Shown here: in pieces, positions 1-12,667 of the stretch
Position numbering within the stretch: position 1 is the stretch's first letter
How the letters are laid out: each line of letters opens with the position of its first letter
Assembly (NCBI GenBank): GCA_022393335.1
Contig: JAJEKB010020677.1
Span: 859,730-923,729 of the forward strand
Direction of reading: 5' to 3'
Source: Macrotrachela quadricornifera
Lineage: Eukaryota > Rotifera > Eurotatoria > Philodinida > Philodinidae
DNA length: 64,000 bases
Position numbers and translations under genes: made by a program
Notes under the pieces: model-generated
Told to the model about the DNA's origin: nothing
Databases searched by the model: none
The model's input: only the letters and a program-made list of their open reading frames with translations

Positions 1-665
1 TATATAGATGACTCGAACCTCACATAGGCTTTTGTTCTCTCGCTCTCTCTTTCGCGAGCGCGGATTTATTCCACCACTTTTCTGGTCATCATCTTTTTGT
101 CCTTGTTAACTTCTTCGGTTTTTCCCTGATATATGTTATAGCATGTTTTTTCCCCATTTCACTGGTATATATAGTGTGTGTTTTTCTGAATAAAGAGGAG
201 GGAATTGCTAGCGAACATTCTAACTGGTGCATTGGCCAAGTTTATCGACTTACAATCTTCGACAAACTAACGGATTCAACGGTAGTCTTGTTATTAATCA
301 ATATTTATCACCGTGTTCCGATATCTCCACTTTTATCGAAGAAAAAAATATTTAGAAAAAAAGAAAAATTACGTCAATCATCGAATTTATCACCGAATCG
401 ATCGATCAACCACCTCTTGTCTTGATTGTATATACAGGTATCATTATACAATTACCACATCTTCACATACAATTTATATTAACTGCTGACATGCAGCAGT
501 TGCGGAGAAAATCCGGCTGCAACTAGAAACATTCATTTAAATTAACAATTAACTGAACAACAACAACAACAACGTACATCATCAAATTTAATTAATATAG
601 AAAGCCTCAACAATTGTTAAACTCTAAGTATTAAGTGAACAAATAGAAAAATTATCAATTGGTAA
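1..665. other. Intergenic, no gene seen
   Basis: AT-rich sequence without a convincing coding region. The only recognisable content is copy A of a dispersed repeat (128-225, listed separately) and short simple stretches such as an ACAACA run near 557-573. Confidence 0.6.
128..225 (+). repeat. Dispersed direct repeat, copy A
   Basis: About 98 bp matches 5868-5966 in the same orientation. Both copies share GATATATGTTATAG, a T-run, then TATATAGTGTGTGTTTTTCT, GAATAAAG and a GCATTCTTACT-like end. Identity by eye is roughly 80%. No coding sense and no terminal repeats were found. It may be a fragment of an unrecognised transposon. Confidence 0.7.
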
Positions 666-1237
666 CAGAGCTGCCAACAGGCCATCAGGCACCTGCTCAG
701 GCCAACTGATATTTATAATTTTTCAAATTGATTGAATTCTATAAGGTTAGGATTGGTGCACAATTTCATTTCTCGTTATTTAACATTTTCATGACGATAA
801 TAGAAGGGAAGTGTTTATACAAAATAGTAATATTAGTCGAGCACTGTGAACACATCTTGAAATCTTTGTTGACCTGTGGATAATAAGAAAACTTTTATGT
901 AAGATTACTATTGAAACCGAAGATTTTCTCCCACACAAAGCATTATTCGAGGGAAAAACATTGCCACCTATCGCGAAAAGTTTCCATACTATCTTGGCGC
1001 ACATGCTCATGATCTTTTTAACGTTCTTATGTAAGTTGATCATGCACTCTGGGGACATTTAGAGTCAAGTGAAGCTTTGTCAAACGCTTGAAAAAGGTAC
1101 AAATAGGAAAGTTAAAATAAAGAGGCAATCATCGCGAATATTTTTCATAAAAGAAAGACCCAAATTATTAAAATGTTTTCATAACTCACGAAAAAAAATT
1201 AAAATCGTTTCTTAACCAGGCCAGGCTGGCAGCTCTG
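666..1237. mobile_element. hAT-like MITE with CAGAGCTGCCA ends
   Basis: The left end CAGAGCTGCCAACAGGCC and the reverse complement of the right end, CAGAGCTGCCAGCCTGGCC, form terminal inverted repeats. The terminal motif CAGRGCTGCCA is shared with the larger element at 40758-42127 and is typical of hAT ends. The 8-bp flanks match poorly (about 4 of 8), so the target duplication has decayed or the ends are slightly off. The interior of about 540 bp has no transposase. Confidence 0.5.
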
Positions 1238-1896
1238 ATACTGACAAACAGAGCAACTATAGAGATACAAATTATCTACTAACCAGTTAATTGTTAAAAA
1301 ATATATTGAATGAAAAATACTATCGATCGGCATATATAAATGAATGAACAATGACTCGGTACGAGCGATTGTTGAAATGATTTTTTTTTCGAAAAATCAA
1401 ATTTAATCTTTGTAATTTGAAAAATCAAGCATTTTCAACGTACTCAAAAGTCATCGAATCAACTAGAAGACTTCAAAAATATTTCAGTTTATTTAAGATT
1501 CATTCTCCAAATAGCAGAATTTTAAAAAAATTTATAATGTAGGAAAAGATCAAAAATAAAAATAAAAAAAAGAAATAAAACTTGTATAACATCGACTATA
1601 TTTATATAATTAATGACGTGTTTCTCTTTCCAATTTTGAGTCATTTCAAAATTCCACTTGTTCTTACACAATTACATTTTCAATGTAATTATGCAATTTC
1701 ATATAGACGCAAAACTATGTTCTTTCGCAATAACACACATATACTATAGTAATATTCAAGTATAAAAGGTACAGTACATTTTATGAAATCTCTATTCTTT
1801 CACATTCTATGCTAATACGAAGATAGTATTCAAATTCTATTTATCAATCAATTTCTTTGATTATATATATTATATATTGAAATTTAATCATTTATT
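1238..1896. other. Upstream region of the eEF2-like gene
   Basis: Very AT-rich sequence with A- and T-runs and no coding region. It presumably holds the promoter and 5' UTR of the gene starting at 1897, but no specific element could be assigned. Confidence 0.5.
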
Positions 1897-4563
1897 ATGG
1901 CGAGACAACGTAGTGAAGCTGTAGCTGAAACAATGTCAAAAACACATAATATTCGTAATATGTGTGTTATTGCACATGTTGATCATGGTAAATCAACATT
2001 AACTGATGCATTAGTATATAAAGCTGGTATTATAACTGAACAACAAGCTGGTCAACGTCGATTTACTGATTCATTAGAAACTGAACAAGAAAAAGGTATT
2101 ACAATTAAATCATCTTCTGTCAGTATGTTCTATGAATTAGATGATGAAATATTAGGTTAGTATACATATAAAAGTTAATAAAATTGATTTTAAAAAAGTA
2201 ATATTTAAATTTTCGAATAGATAATTTGAAACGAGATGGTAATGGATTTTTAGTTAATCTTATTGATTCACCTGGTCATGTTGATTTTTCATCTGAAGTA
2301 ACAGCTGCATTACGTGTAACTGATGGTGCATTACTTGTAGTTGATGCTGTTTCAGGAGTATCTGTACAAACTGAAACTGTTCTTCGACAAGCACTTTCTG
2401 AACGTGTACAATTAGCATTAGTTATAAATAAAATTGATCGTTGTATATTAGAACAAAAATTAGATGTTGAAGAACTTTATCAAAAATTATCAAATATTAT
2501 TGCTAAATGTAATGCTCTTATAGCAACATATAGAAATCATGAAGATTCAATTTATTCAGATGAACATTTTAATCCAAAATTAGGTAATGTTGCATTTGCT
2601 TCTGGTAAACAAGGTTGGGCATTTACAATAAATCAATTTGCAAAATTTTTAGCAGAAAAAAGTAAAATATCAAAAGATAAATATATTGATCGTTTATGGG
2701 GTGAATCATTTTATTCATCAATAAATAAAAAATGGTATTCATATGAACAATCAAAAATAATTGATGATGCTAAACGTGGTTTTAATCAATTTATTCTTCA
2801 ACCACTTTATCAAATATTAAATGCATGTGTTAATTTAAATGTAGATGAAATTCAAATATTATTATCAAAAATTGATATTAAATTATCATCTGATAAACTT
2901 GATACAAGTATATTAGATAGTAAAACAATAATGTCAAATGTAATGAAACGTTGGTTACCAGCTGGTGAAGCAATGTTACATTTAATTATTCTTCATCTTC
3001 CATCACCTGTACAAGCACAAACTTATCGTATTGAATATTTATATGAAGGACCAAAAGATGATGAAGTAGCATGTTCAATGAAAACATGTGATCCAAATGG
3101 TGAAGTTATGATTTATATAAGTAAAAAAATTCCTAGTCAAGATGGTTCACGTTTTCTTTGTTTTGGTCGTATTTTTTCTGGTACAATTATATCTGGTACA
3201 AATGTTCGTATTCTTGGTCCTGATTATCGTCCAGGTTCATCAATTGATCTTCAAATAAAAAATGTAACAAATGTTGGTATTATGATTGGTGATCGTTGTA
3301 TACCAATGAATCGTGTACCAGCTGGTAATGTTGTTGCATTAAGTGGTATTGATAAATGTTTATTAAAAACAGCAACAATAACAACATGTTTAAATGCACA
3401 TAATTTTCGTACTATGAAATTTTCTGTTAGTCCAGTTGTACGTGTTGCTGTTGATGTACAAGATCCAATTGATCATAATAAACTTGTTGATGGTCTTAAA
3501 AAATTAGTTCAAGCTGATTCACTTGTACAAGTATTAAATGAAAATGGACAACAAGTTATTGCTACTGCTGGTGAATTACATTTAGAAATATGTTTATCTG
3601 ATTTAGAAAAAATTCATGCACGTTGTCCACTTAAAATAGCAAAACCAATTGTAACTTATCGTGAAACAATTACTAATCAATCGCATCAAATAGCTTTTAC
3701 AAAATCAACAAATAAACATAATAAATTTTTTATGCGTGCATCACCATTAGAAAATGGTTTAGCTGAAGCTATTGAATCAGGTCGGATTTCATCTAAACAA
3801 GATATAAAAGAAAGATCAAAAATATTAGTTGAAGAATTTGGTTGGGATTTAGCTTCAACAAAAAAAATTTGGGCATTTGGTCCAAATGATAATGGACCAA
3901 ATATACTTGTTGATTCAACTAAAAGTGTTGATGGTTTAGGAAATATTCAAGATGCAATTGTTGCTGCTTTTCAATGGACTACTCAAGAAGGTATTCTTGC
4001 TTCAGAAATTCTTCATGGTGTTAAAATTGAATTACTTGATGCTGAAATTCATCGAGATTCTGGTAGAAATTAATTCTTTCTCTCTCTCTTATAAAATTAT
4101 ATTAAAAAAATTCTTTTTTTCTATAGCTCATCGTCGACCTGATCAAATAATTCCAGCTATTCGTCGATGTCTTTTAGCAAGTTTACATATGGCTGAACCT
4201 CGTTTACTTGAACCAATATTTCTTGTTGATATTGAATGTCCAACACATATGATTGGAAAAGTTTATTCAACATTAAATAAACGTCGTGGTCAAATATGTG
4301 AAGAGAATGAATTAAATGGTACAACATTATCTCGTATAAAAGCATTTTTACCTGTTAATGAATCATTCGGTTTTACAGCTGAATTACGCCAAGTAACAAG
4401 TGGTACAGCATTTCCTCAATGTCAATTTGATCATTGGACATTATTACCTGGTGAACCATTTGATGTAAATACAAAATCTTATCAAATTGTAACTGAAATA
4501 CGTCAACGAAAAAATTTATCACAACAAATTCCAACATTAGAATCACTTGTTGACAGACAATAA
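1897..4563 (+). CDS. Elongation factor 2-like translational GTPase (eEF2 paralogue)
   Basis: Three exons, 1897-2155, 2221-4062 and 4127-4563, with GT..AG introns of 65 and 64 bp, give an 845-residue protein; canonical eEF2 is about 858. eEF2 drives ribosomal translocation in the cytosol. Visible motifs are AHVDHGKST (G1, residues 26-34), RFTD with the switch-I threonine, DSPGHVDF (G3) and NKIDR (G4). [28 protein letters not shown] and [11 protein letters not shown] mark domains II-V. The usual diphthamide histidine is present (His702), but the loop normally read HRGGGQ is HRRPDQ here. The protein ends in DRQ rather than the common DKL, and the middle of the G domain is diverged. An AATAAA lies near 4642. 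It could be a specialised paralogue rather than the main eEF2, since the divergence is more than expected for a housekeeping copy. Confidence 0.93.
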
Positions 4564-6794
4564 ATTTTTTTTCTTTCAATCTTATAATTCTTTTCTCTTT
4601 TATTTTAAGATTCTTTTTAATATTTCTCAATAAGAAAAAACAATAAAATTTAAACATCAGTACTAAATTCATGTTCATTTAAATGAAAATGTGTTAAAAG
4701 TGTTATTTTAGTTGTTAGATCACGTACATAAGTCTTTTTCAGTTTCATGAAATATCGGAGTCATAGTTTTTAATATATGTAGGATATCCATAAAAACCTT
4801 TAAATCAAGAAAACATTGAATATCTTCGATTGACAAAAGCTATCGTTGAAGTACTAAAATCTTTTATGGATTATGAAAAAAATAATATCGCAGTTTTCTC
4901 AACAAATTCATTGGATTCTATATCTTAAACTTTCAGCGTACGAAGAGTAATTAAAAATATGTGTTTGTGATATAAATATGAGACTAAACGACACTAGCAT
5001 GAATAAGCAATCTAATAAATTTCGTGCATCACTTATTTTTGGCTAGTGAATAAATATATTGTTATTTCATAACCTGTGAAACGTTATAACATTTCAAAAA
5101 CAATTTTTATCAATACTTCTTTTATGACTATAAGCTATGAATACTATTCTATCAGTGATAAAAATTTCAGCGATTTAAGTAAAAACATGCTGAAGATATT
5201 TAACGATTTCATTGTTCAATGACTTTCTGAACATTCTATATATTGAAATTTTCCGGAGTCTGATGAAATCTTCTTAAGACTTACATGTGGTTCATGAAGT
5301 CTTGAACTTCGCTGTTTTTCTCTTGATTTATCATCTCAATAAAAAAAAAGAGAAGAAACACTTCAATAGAACAGCGATTGTGTTTTACTTGGCATCGTCG
5401 GGTTTTATTCTGTCTGCATTAGATGAAAAATCTTTGATTAATAGATGTGCTGTTTATTGGGATACATTTTTTGTCTCACTCTCAAAATCAACTAGTTGCC
5501 TTCTTCTTGAGGAAGCAAATCTAAATGAATTTCGAAAGTTATGGTTAACCAACGAATGATCTATTCGATGTAACAGGAAATCTAAAGGTTTCGTAGAGCA
5601 TCATTCCATCTTGGAGAAAATCATACCTTGGATAACTCCAGTGCCAGAATATTCTTCTGTCTCTTACTTTGAAATCGAAGAGTTATCAATTCTTAAGGAC
5701 TTTTCATAAGACTATTGTTATCTGTGCTATAGAGTATCTTGTGCTTGTCCTCGTCCTTTGTCATATTTTGTTTCATTGTGTCTGTAATTTTACAATGTTT
5801 CAGAAGATTTGTAAGCAATTAACGAAGAAACGCATGGGATATCCCGCATATTTCTTTCAATTCACGATATATGTTATAGTATGTTTTTTTTCTCCGTCTC
5901 ATAGGTGTATATAGTGTGTGTTTTTCTGAATAAAGTAGAGGGAGTTGGTAGCCAGCATTCTTACTCCATGTAGAATATAATTTAAGAAGGATCATTTCAT
6001 CACGAAACGTTGTTTTTATGTACAAGACTCAACTTTTATGCAAAATGATTATTGCCGGACAAAGCCTTTCATCTGAAATTGTATATTAAAAAATTTTAAC
6101 CAATACGATTTTTTGTAATGTAGGCTTTGCTTTTCCTAACGAAAAATAAATGAGATTTTTAGCCCCTAGAGTGACGCAGATAGATGTTTCGACTTTTGCA
6201 ACATTCATTAGCAGTCAACTTCCAGTAGAGGACTTAGCAGCGTTTGCATCGCATAACTTGTCTCTTTTGCATGATACTAAGAGAGTTGAAAATGATAATT
6301 AGATCATTAACATTATATACAATATTAAAATTTGAAGAATCTTTAATGTACACTCATGAATATGTTTATTATCTAAAAGCATAGTATTATGAAGATATTT
6401 CTTGAGATTTATTTTTTAACATTTAATGGCAAAATTTACCACAGATTGTTATTTGTTGTTTAATCTATTTATTAGTTATTTCACCTTCTTATTATTTTCT
6501 CTTATCTTTTTTTTTTGAGATAGAGGCTTTACGTAAGATTTTTAACTAGTCAACACTTACGTCAATTATTTCTATTTTATTTTTTTATTCATAATTCTAA
6601 CAATACAATAACTGACATAATTACTTCAATTTGATAGATAAGACATTGTTATTATATTAGTTTCCGCCATCCGCATGATATACATACGCAATAGAATATG
6701 TTTTTAATAAAAATAGCTCAATAACACGCCTCTATATTCTATTTTATTAATAAATATAAAAAAACCGTATATTCATTAGTACAAAAATCAATTA
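4564..6794. other. Intergenic, no gene seen
   Basis: AT-rich. Open frames here, such as 5287-5559, show no family features and look like chance. It contains copy B of the dispersed repeat at 5868-5966. Confidence 0.5.
5868..5966 (+). repeat. Dispersed direct repeat, copy B
   Basis: Second copy of the repeat at 128-225, same orientation, about 5.7 kb away. The best conserved part is TATATAGTGTGTGTTTTTCT followed by GAATAAAG. Confidence 0.7.
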
Positions 6795-7863
6795 ATGCAA
6801 GAAATGATGGCATCGTTATTAACAATTCAAAAGTTAGGAACTATTTCTCAAAAATATACAGTTTCTACTACAATTATTATATTTATTATTGGATTAATTG
6901 GTAATTTATTAAATATCCTTATATTTACTAAATTGAAAATTTTTCGAAATAATCAATGTATATTCTATTTAACCATTGAATCAATTGTTAATATTGGTTC
7001 ATTGATATTTTATTTTATTCTCGGTCTTTTAACTTTTCTATATGGATCTGATCTATCACAATATTCATCTATATGGTGTAAATTAAGGACAATGATAGGA
7101 CAAACATTTTTATTAATTGCACTCTCATCTGTATGTTTTGCGGCATTTGATCAATTTCTTTCAACAAGTTATTCATTATATTTAAGGCAAAAGAGTACTT
7201 TAAATTTAGCTCGACATTTAATTATTACAGCAATATGTTTTTCACTTTGTCATTCAATTATCTTAGGTATATTTTTTGAGGCTAAATCAAAAACCAATTG
7301 TTTAGCTTCATATAATGTATTAATTCAATATTATTCGTATTTTTTTTATCCAATTTTATGTGGTCTTTTTCCAATATTATTTTCTGGTTCTGTTAGTATT
7401 TTAGCATATCGTAATATTCGTCGTATTGTTCGTCGACAATTACCAATAATTCGAAGACGACTTGATCGTCAATTAACAAATTTTGTTCTTATACGTGTTG
7501 CTTTCTTAATCATTTTAGTTGTACCTGTGGTCTTTTTTCGTATTTATGCAATTAATATTATTATTGATCCAAATGATTCTATGCGATTAGCAATTGAAAA
7601 ATTAATTCAAACAATCATAACTTCCATTTTCAATCTTAATTTTGGAGTAAATTATTTTTTAAAGATTCATTCAATTTAAAATATAAAAATTCTTCTAGAT
7701 AAGTTTCTATATTTTTTTGGCTTCATCATCTAGATATCGTAAACAAGTGAGATATATTTTGATAAAAAAATATTGGCAACAATGGAAACGACGATTTCAT
7801 TTTAATCGAAATCAAATTGATTCTTCGATTGGACCAACAGCCTGTAGTATCAAAATCGAATAA
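6795..7863 (+). CDS. Rhodopsin-like (class A) orphan GPCR
   Basis: Exon 1 is 6795-7646 and exon 2 is 7699-7863. The 52-bp intron (GTAAAT..TTCTAG) joins ..FNLNFG to ISFYIFLASSSRYRKQ, so the protein is 338 residues. Ignoring the intron gives a false stop at 7679 inside the last membrane helix. Seven hydrophobic segments are visible. The first carries the GN of IGLIGNLLNILIF, WCKLR precedes helix 3 (disulphide cysteine), and FDQFLSTS takes the DRY position. The third loop is basic (RNIRRIVRRQLPIIRRR). Helix 7 has a weakly conserved NPxxY region, followed by the basic tail RYRKQVRYILIKKYWQQWKRR. The pattern fits the large FMRFamide-receptor-like orphan group seen in bdelloids. The ligand is unknown. 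An AATAAA occurs near 7945. Confidence 0.85.
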
Positions 7864-9239
7864 CTAACAATTTAATCTTGTAAAAATAGTATCAATATGA
7901 ATTTTTAATAATTTTTTTAAAACTTATTATTGTGAAATGCAATAGAATAAATATTTTTACTATACATGATATTTTTTTATATAATAGCCAACAATATGTC
8001 ACGTGTAAAAACTCATCTATAGTTTAGATACAGATTAATGAGTGTAAGTTGAAGTGAAAGCTTTTCAAAACAACAATCATTTCATTTTGACACGAACGGA
8101 AGACAGAGCGTATTTTGTTCCGTTCATCTCAACATGAAATACTACAAAAGTAAAAGTGGATCTTTTTGAATCCTCCAAATCATATCATAAATTCCAAATA
8201 TAAATAGTACTGACTTGAATATTTATTGCAAATAAATGATTTTATGGCAGATATTAATGCTGATCTTTAGCAATATATTGATGTGTTATAGTTTACATTC
8301 AATGATATTTCGAATCTAATCTGCTTAAATAGTATGAGCCGATCAGATGTTAACTTATAGGCAAAAATCAGCATGAATATTTTAAATTTTATCGAATACA
8401 GAAAGAATAGTATACATTGCTATTCTAACGAATAAATTAGCACAATCGACTAAAGTTGGATCAAATTAAAAATAATAAGTATAATAACTATAAGGAAAAA
8501 CTTACATAGGAAAAAATATTTTCTTTAAAGGATCTTGTCGAATGGAATGAACCTATTTAGAAATAAGAAACAAATATATCATGTTGTAGAGCTTTGCGAG
8601 ACGTATCCAATGGTATATAGTAAAACCTTTTTTCATAGAACTCTGAAAGACCTAGAGTCAATTCACTGATTATTGTGATTTTTGCTATTAATCGAGAGCA
8701 TCTAGAAAATATTGTTTTTGTATGGGAATTTGTAGAGGTTTTGATGGGCTACAATTTCATTTAAGTACCATCTCCAGTTATCTTGCGAATGTGGAGTCGT
8801 CTATCAGCAAATTGACTCTAATTCCTTCAAAGTTCTACGAAAACAGGATTTACTATATATCATTCGATGAGGCTCGAAAAGCTCACCCTCAGCTTTTATG
8901 ATAGAGGAGTCTTGGAAAATTCTGTCTTGCTTCATGTTAAGATTAGATCTGATCATTTGGCAACAGCATATTGCATATACTGTAAATTTTTCTAAGATGA
9001 AGAAATTCTTATAATTTATTATCTTACTTTACATTTTCAGTGTGATGCAAGTTATCATAAATAAAATTTTCTTTCTTATCTTTACTTTTTTAAGAGTAGT
9101 ACTTTTTTTTATTTGACTCCTACAATTTTTTTTCTTCATTTTTATCTTAACCTTGTTTAAAACTCTAGCGTGTTATTCTACTTGCACAATTCTCTCTTTT
9201 CTGTTTTTTTTATCGTCCTTGCCTTAATTGCATCATTCA
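7864..9239. other. Intergenic with one foldback repeat
   Basis: No coding region recognised. It holds the inverted repeat at 8589-8884 and, just before the F-box gene, a pyrimidine-rich stretch (about 9060-9220) that may be its promoter or 5' UTR. Confidence 0.5.
8589..8884. repeat. Degenerate inverted repeat (foldback)
   Basis: Arms 8589-8670 and 8803-8884 pair over about 80 bp at roughly 75-80% identity; both contain GAGCTTTKCGAG and TATATAGTAAA. The loop is about 130 bp. No target duplication was recognised. It is likely an old MITE. Confidence 0.65.
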
Positions 9240-10892
9240 ATGGCTACGATTGAGATTTTGCCGAACGAATTATTGCTACTTATCTGTTGTTATCTTGATA
9301 AATTCGAATTGATTCATGCATTTAGTAATCTCAATGAAAGATTTCAACACATTGTCCAGCCATATTTGTATGATATTGATGTAACTCGCAGAAATAGACC
9401 TTCCTATAAACAGTTTTGTCTATTCTCTCAACATATTCTTTCATTGCACGGACATACTATTCAATCACTGAAACTCGTTGGATATCAACAACTTCAATTA
9501 ATTCGACCTTTTGTGTATCGGTTAATTAACCTGAAATCGCTAGTGATTGGAACGGATTTTGAGTGTGACTTTAACTATAAAGACGAATTAATTCAATTTC
9601 TCATCGAAGCTTCATCAATACCATTATTATCAAAACTTTCAATATCTCACATACAAAATGTCGATGCACTCAAAACAATTTCTACGCCTAATGCATTCTC
9701 ACAATTAACAACTCTTACTTTAAACGATCCGTATGGTATAAATTTTGATGGTGCTTCACAAATGCTTAATATCAAATGTTTTTCAGTCAGTTTGCTCTCT
9801 GTTAAACCATTAGTAGAAATATTCCAGAAGATGCCAAATCTTGAAGAATTACATTTATCAATGTTGGAGTTTGATGGTTTAGACGCTTTGCATAGCATTA
9901 AAGTACCAAAAGCATTCCAAAAGCTACATTTAGAATTTGGAAAATGCGGTGATCACAGACAGATGCCAAGCTTTACAACAATAAAGATGTTTTTAAATAC
10001 GTTCAAAAGTCAACTACGATCATTAACTTTGATTGCGATCAATGCCGAGAAAGATTTCTCTAACTTTGACAAATTGCATAGTTTACGAAACGACTTTATT
10101 CGTCTTGAAACATTTGAATATTATATTCGTACCAATCACCAACCTGATTTGCAGCACTTTCCAAATATCGAACAACTACCAGACTTCAGTTACTCTATGT
10201 TCACATTGCCGCAACCTCAACAGTTTGACAATGTATGGCGAAGAATGTTCAGATGTAGTTTTGGTTCTTATCTTACTCTACAACGACTTTTTAACTGCAT
10301 CGTACTTGAAATCCCTAGCGAACACTGCTACCCGCCGACTACATTCAGCCTAAAAGACAATCTGAAACTTATGAATCTACAAACATTAATATTTCACTGT
10401 TTTGTTGAAGACATGTCAGCTGATGTCTATCGATTCGTATCAAAAATTATAAGTCATTCGCCAAATTTAATCTGTTTAAAAATAAATGTAACCAAATATA
10501 CGAAGAATCTATCTAAACAATTGTCTGAAATTATTCCAGTAAAACAGAGAAAGCATATTATTTATTTTGAGTTGAATATATGGTGGAGCAGTGATGACTT
10601 TTATCATCCGACATTCTTATTCGATTTATCGAAAATTCTGCCCAATTTGAAAGAACTCAAAATTTATCCTAATCAACCAGTGCTTGATGATCGTTTTATG
10701 TCACTGACTGGATTTATAGAAGATCTGCAAAGTTACTTTAAAAAATTATCTCGCCTAGTAATAATAATGCTGTTATGGGACAACAGAGGTCAAAATGCAT
10801 TTGAACGTTACAACAGAGACTTAAAAATGGAGAACTTGTATTATTCTGAACGTATTGCTCACCAAGTTTATTCTTTAGGTGTTTGGTTGTAA
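9240..10892 (+). CDS. F-box protein with leucine-rich region
   Basis: A single exon encodes 550 residues. The frame is open a few codons further upstream, but the first ATG is at 9240 and places the F-box at the N terminus. Residues 1-45 (ATIEILPNELLLLICCYLDK.. then FSNLNERFQHIV) match an F-box, the Skp1-binding module of SCF ubiquitin ligases. The rest contains irregular leucine-rich stretches (MPNLEELHLSMLEF, LPNLKELKIYP, ISHSPNLICLKI), likely the substrate-binding part. Bdelloids carry many such F-box proteins with no assigned target. No adjacent gene suggests a partner. The frame is long and intact. Confidence 0.85.
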   Translation: MATIEILPNELLLLICCYLDKFELIHAFSNLNERFQHIVQPYLYDIDVTRRNRPSYKQFCLFSQHILSLHGHTIQSLKLVGYQQLQLIRPFVYRLINLKSLVIGTDFECDFNYKDELIQFLIEASSIPLLSKLSISHIQNVDALKTISTPNAFSQLTTLTLNDPYGINFDGASQMLNIKCFSVSLLSVKPLVEIFQKMPNLEELHLSMLEFDGLDALHSIKVPKAFQKLHLEFGKCGDHRQMPSFTTIKMFLNTFKSQLRSLTLIAINAEKDFSNFDKLHSLRNDFIRLETFEYYIRTNHQPDLQHFPNIEQLPDFSYSMFTLPQPQQFDNVWRRMFRCSFGSYLTLQRLFNCIVLEIPSEHCYPPTTFSLKDNLKLMNLQTLIFHCFVEDMSADVYRFVSKIISHSPNLICLKINVTKYTKNLSKQLSEIIPVKQRKHIIYFELNIWWSSDDFYHPTFLFDLSKILPNLKELKIYPNQPVLDDRFMSLTGFIEDLQSYFKKLSRLVIIMLLWDNRGQNAFERYNRDLKMENLYYSERIAHQVYSLGVWL

Positions 10893-11039
10893 AAATTGAA
10901 CGATTAAGTGTCCTGCCTTATATCACTTTTGCATAGCCTTCGTAGAACTCATTTATAAAGAAAACGAATATGAATCTAGATATTTGAAACTGAAAATGTT
11001 TCACTATTCATGCTGTCTCGTAGACTTATTACCCATTGG

Positions 11040-11660
11040 AGCCAATCACTGTATGGATTATTTTCTTCCACATTTGTCAGTCATGCGCCAGGTAGAATAG
11101 GACCTGCCCGCTGTTTCCATAGCAGTCTTTGATATCGTTCCGTCATTTTTTACATAGACGACCGCTTCGGGATTTTCCGTCCATTTTTGTAAATATTCTA
11201 TATCTGATTACTTTATTAACATTAATTCTGCATTATCATCCTATTTGCACTTTTCACCGGGCTTTCTCATATATTTTCTGGAGTAATGTTATCATCTTCT
11301 CTTCTCATGCCTCTTGGCTTTTTCTGCCATTAATCGAATTTCTAAATCCTGCATATTCTTCAAAGAAATGAGGTTCTAATTTTTACTTGAGTCTATTAAG
11401 TATTACAATCAACAGTATTTTGCCAATGTGGTTGATAGGGGAGATTGTTCGATAGTTTAGATACTGACTTAGATCTCTCTTCTTCATTTCAGGCTCTACT
11501 GCATAATTTATGAATTTGTCATACTAGCTGTTCTTCTCCCATTTGTACCATTTCAGTTGTGATTCCTTTTGATCCAAGGGTCTTGTTTCCTTTTAACATG
11601 TGTATTGCTTCTTCTACCTTCGAATATAGGATATCTTCGAAGTACAAGCCGATTGGAATG
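11040..11660 (-). pseudogene. LINE reverse transcriptase fragment, decayed
   Basis: Reading the minus strand from about 11660 downward gives SKVEEAIHMLKGNKTLGSKG then ITTEMVQMGEEQLV, followed by QIHKLC. In another frame comes LNYRTISPINHIGKILLIV then ILNRLK and EPHFFEEYAGFR. These are hallmark segments of a non-LTR retrotransposon reverse transcriptase: the palm entry, the NYR-ISL..SK-LL-I region and the E-QAGFR motif. Stops and frameshifts separate them. The catalytic FADD box was not found, so the domain is truncated. The limits are approximate; the part below 11290 is only weakly recognisable. Confidence 0.8.
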
Positions 11661-12667
11661 CTGCCGCATATTGTTATGATCTACTCTTTGTCGATCTTTT
11701 TATCATTGATACTCAGACACTGTTTTAGAGATTTCGTAACATTAATATGTAGAATAATGACTAGTTATAGATCAGGATACTCAATAAAGCAACCATCATA
11801 ACTCCATATGTAAACCGGAGCATTCAATTGTATGCACTAAAGGACCACAATATCTTCAGCTATGCGTACTTTTGATGTAATGGGATGGATATCATTTCGA
11901 GTATCCATCTGGTTATACCAAGAACAATAAAATTTCTTAGATTTTTGGGGTTGAGTGCGTAACTTTACGATGAGAACAGTGTTGGATTATTTATACGATG
12001 AATCTCAATACCCTATTTTAAAAAATTATGACAACACCCAATTTTAACTTCGAATCATATTTTTTGTTTAGTATGGAAAGAGTAATCGACTGCTACCATC
12101 AATATTCACAGCCATTAGGTGATCGATATTGATGTCATTTTCATTGTTGTTGAAGAATTATTCATGGAAATATTGACTTTATGTAATTTTGAATCTTAAT
12201 CTAAAATTTCACAATATTTTGAATTGATTCATTGTCAGATTATATTTTTATAAAATGGAGAGAGTCATTAGAGTAACTTCAATGGCTTTATGTTATCATA
12301 TATATATATATATTCAAGATTTTGTGAAATAGAAGAGATCATCTCAATGGACTTAGTTATATTTCAGAATAATTAATAAATTTGTAAGTAATTTATTAAC
12401 ATTTCATTATTTGCTTAATGAAATTCTCGATATGTTATTCAAATTTGAAGAAATTACTTTTTATAAAATACTTCTATATCCAAAGTTGCGCAATTACGTT
12501 TGCTTTATAACACACGGCAAAAATTAAGTTTATAAATGGTTGTATATCTAATATATTTTTTCTTGAGTCTTCAACAGATTTGTTGTAAGGAGGAGAAATA
12601 AAAATAAAACATTCTTTAGAAAAATCTCTACATATTATTGATTATCTTCTTTAGTTTTAGAAGATCA
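11661..12667. other. Intergenic, no gene seen
   Basis: AT-rich sequence with a short TA microsatellite near 12296-12312. Nothing else was recognised. Confidence 0.5.

Noticed and set aside
174..425. 83-codon plus-strand frame
   Set aside because: Part of it lies in the dispersed repeat, and it has no domain features.
7647..7679. Reading straight through to the stop at 7679 as the true end of the first GPCR
   Set aside because: It would truncate helix 7; a GT..AG intron of 52 bp restores the helix and a typical basic tail.
10033..10353. Plus-strand open frame of 106 codons
   Set aside because: A shadow of the F-box gene in another frame.
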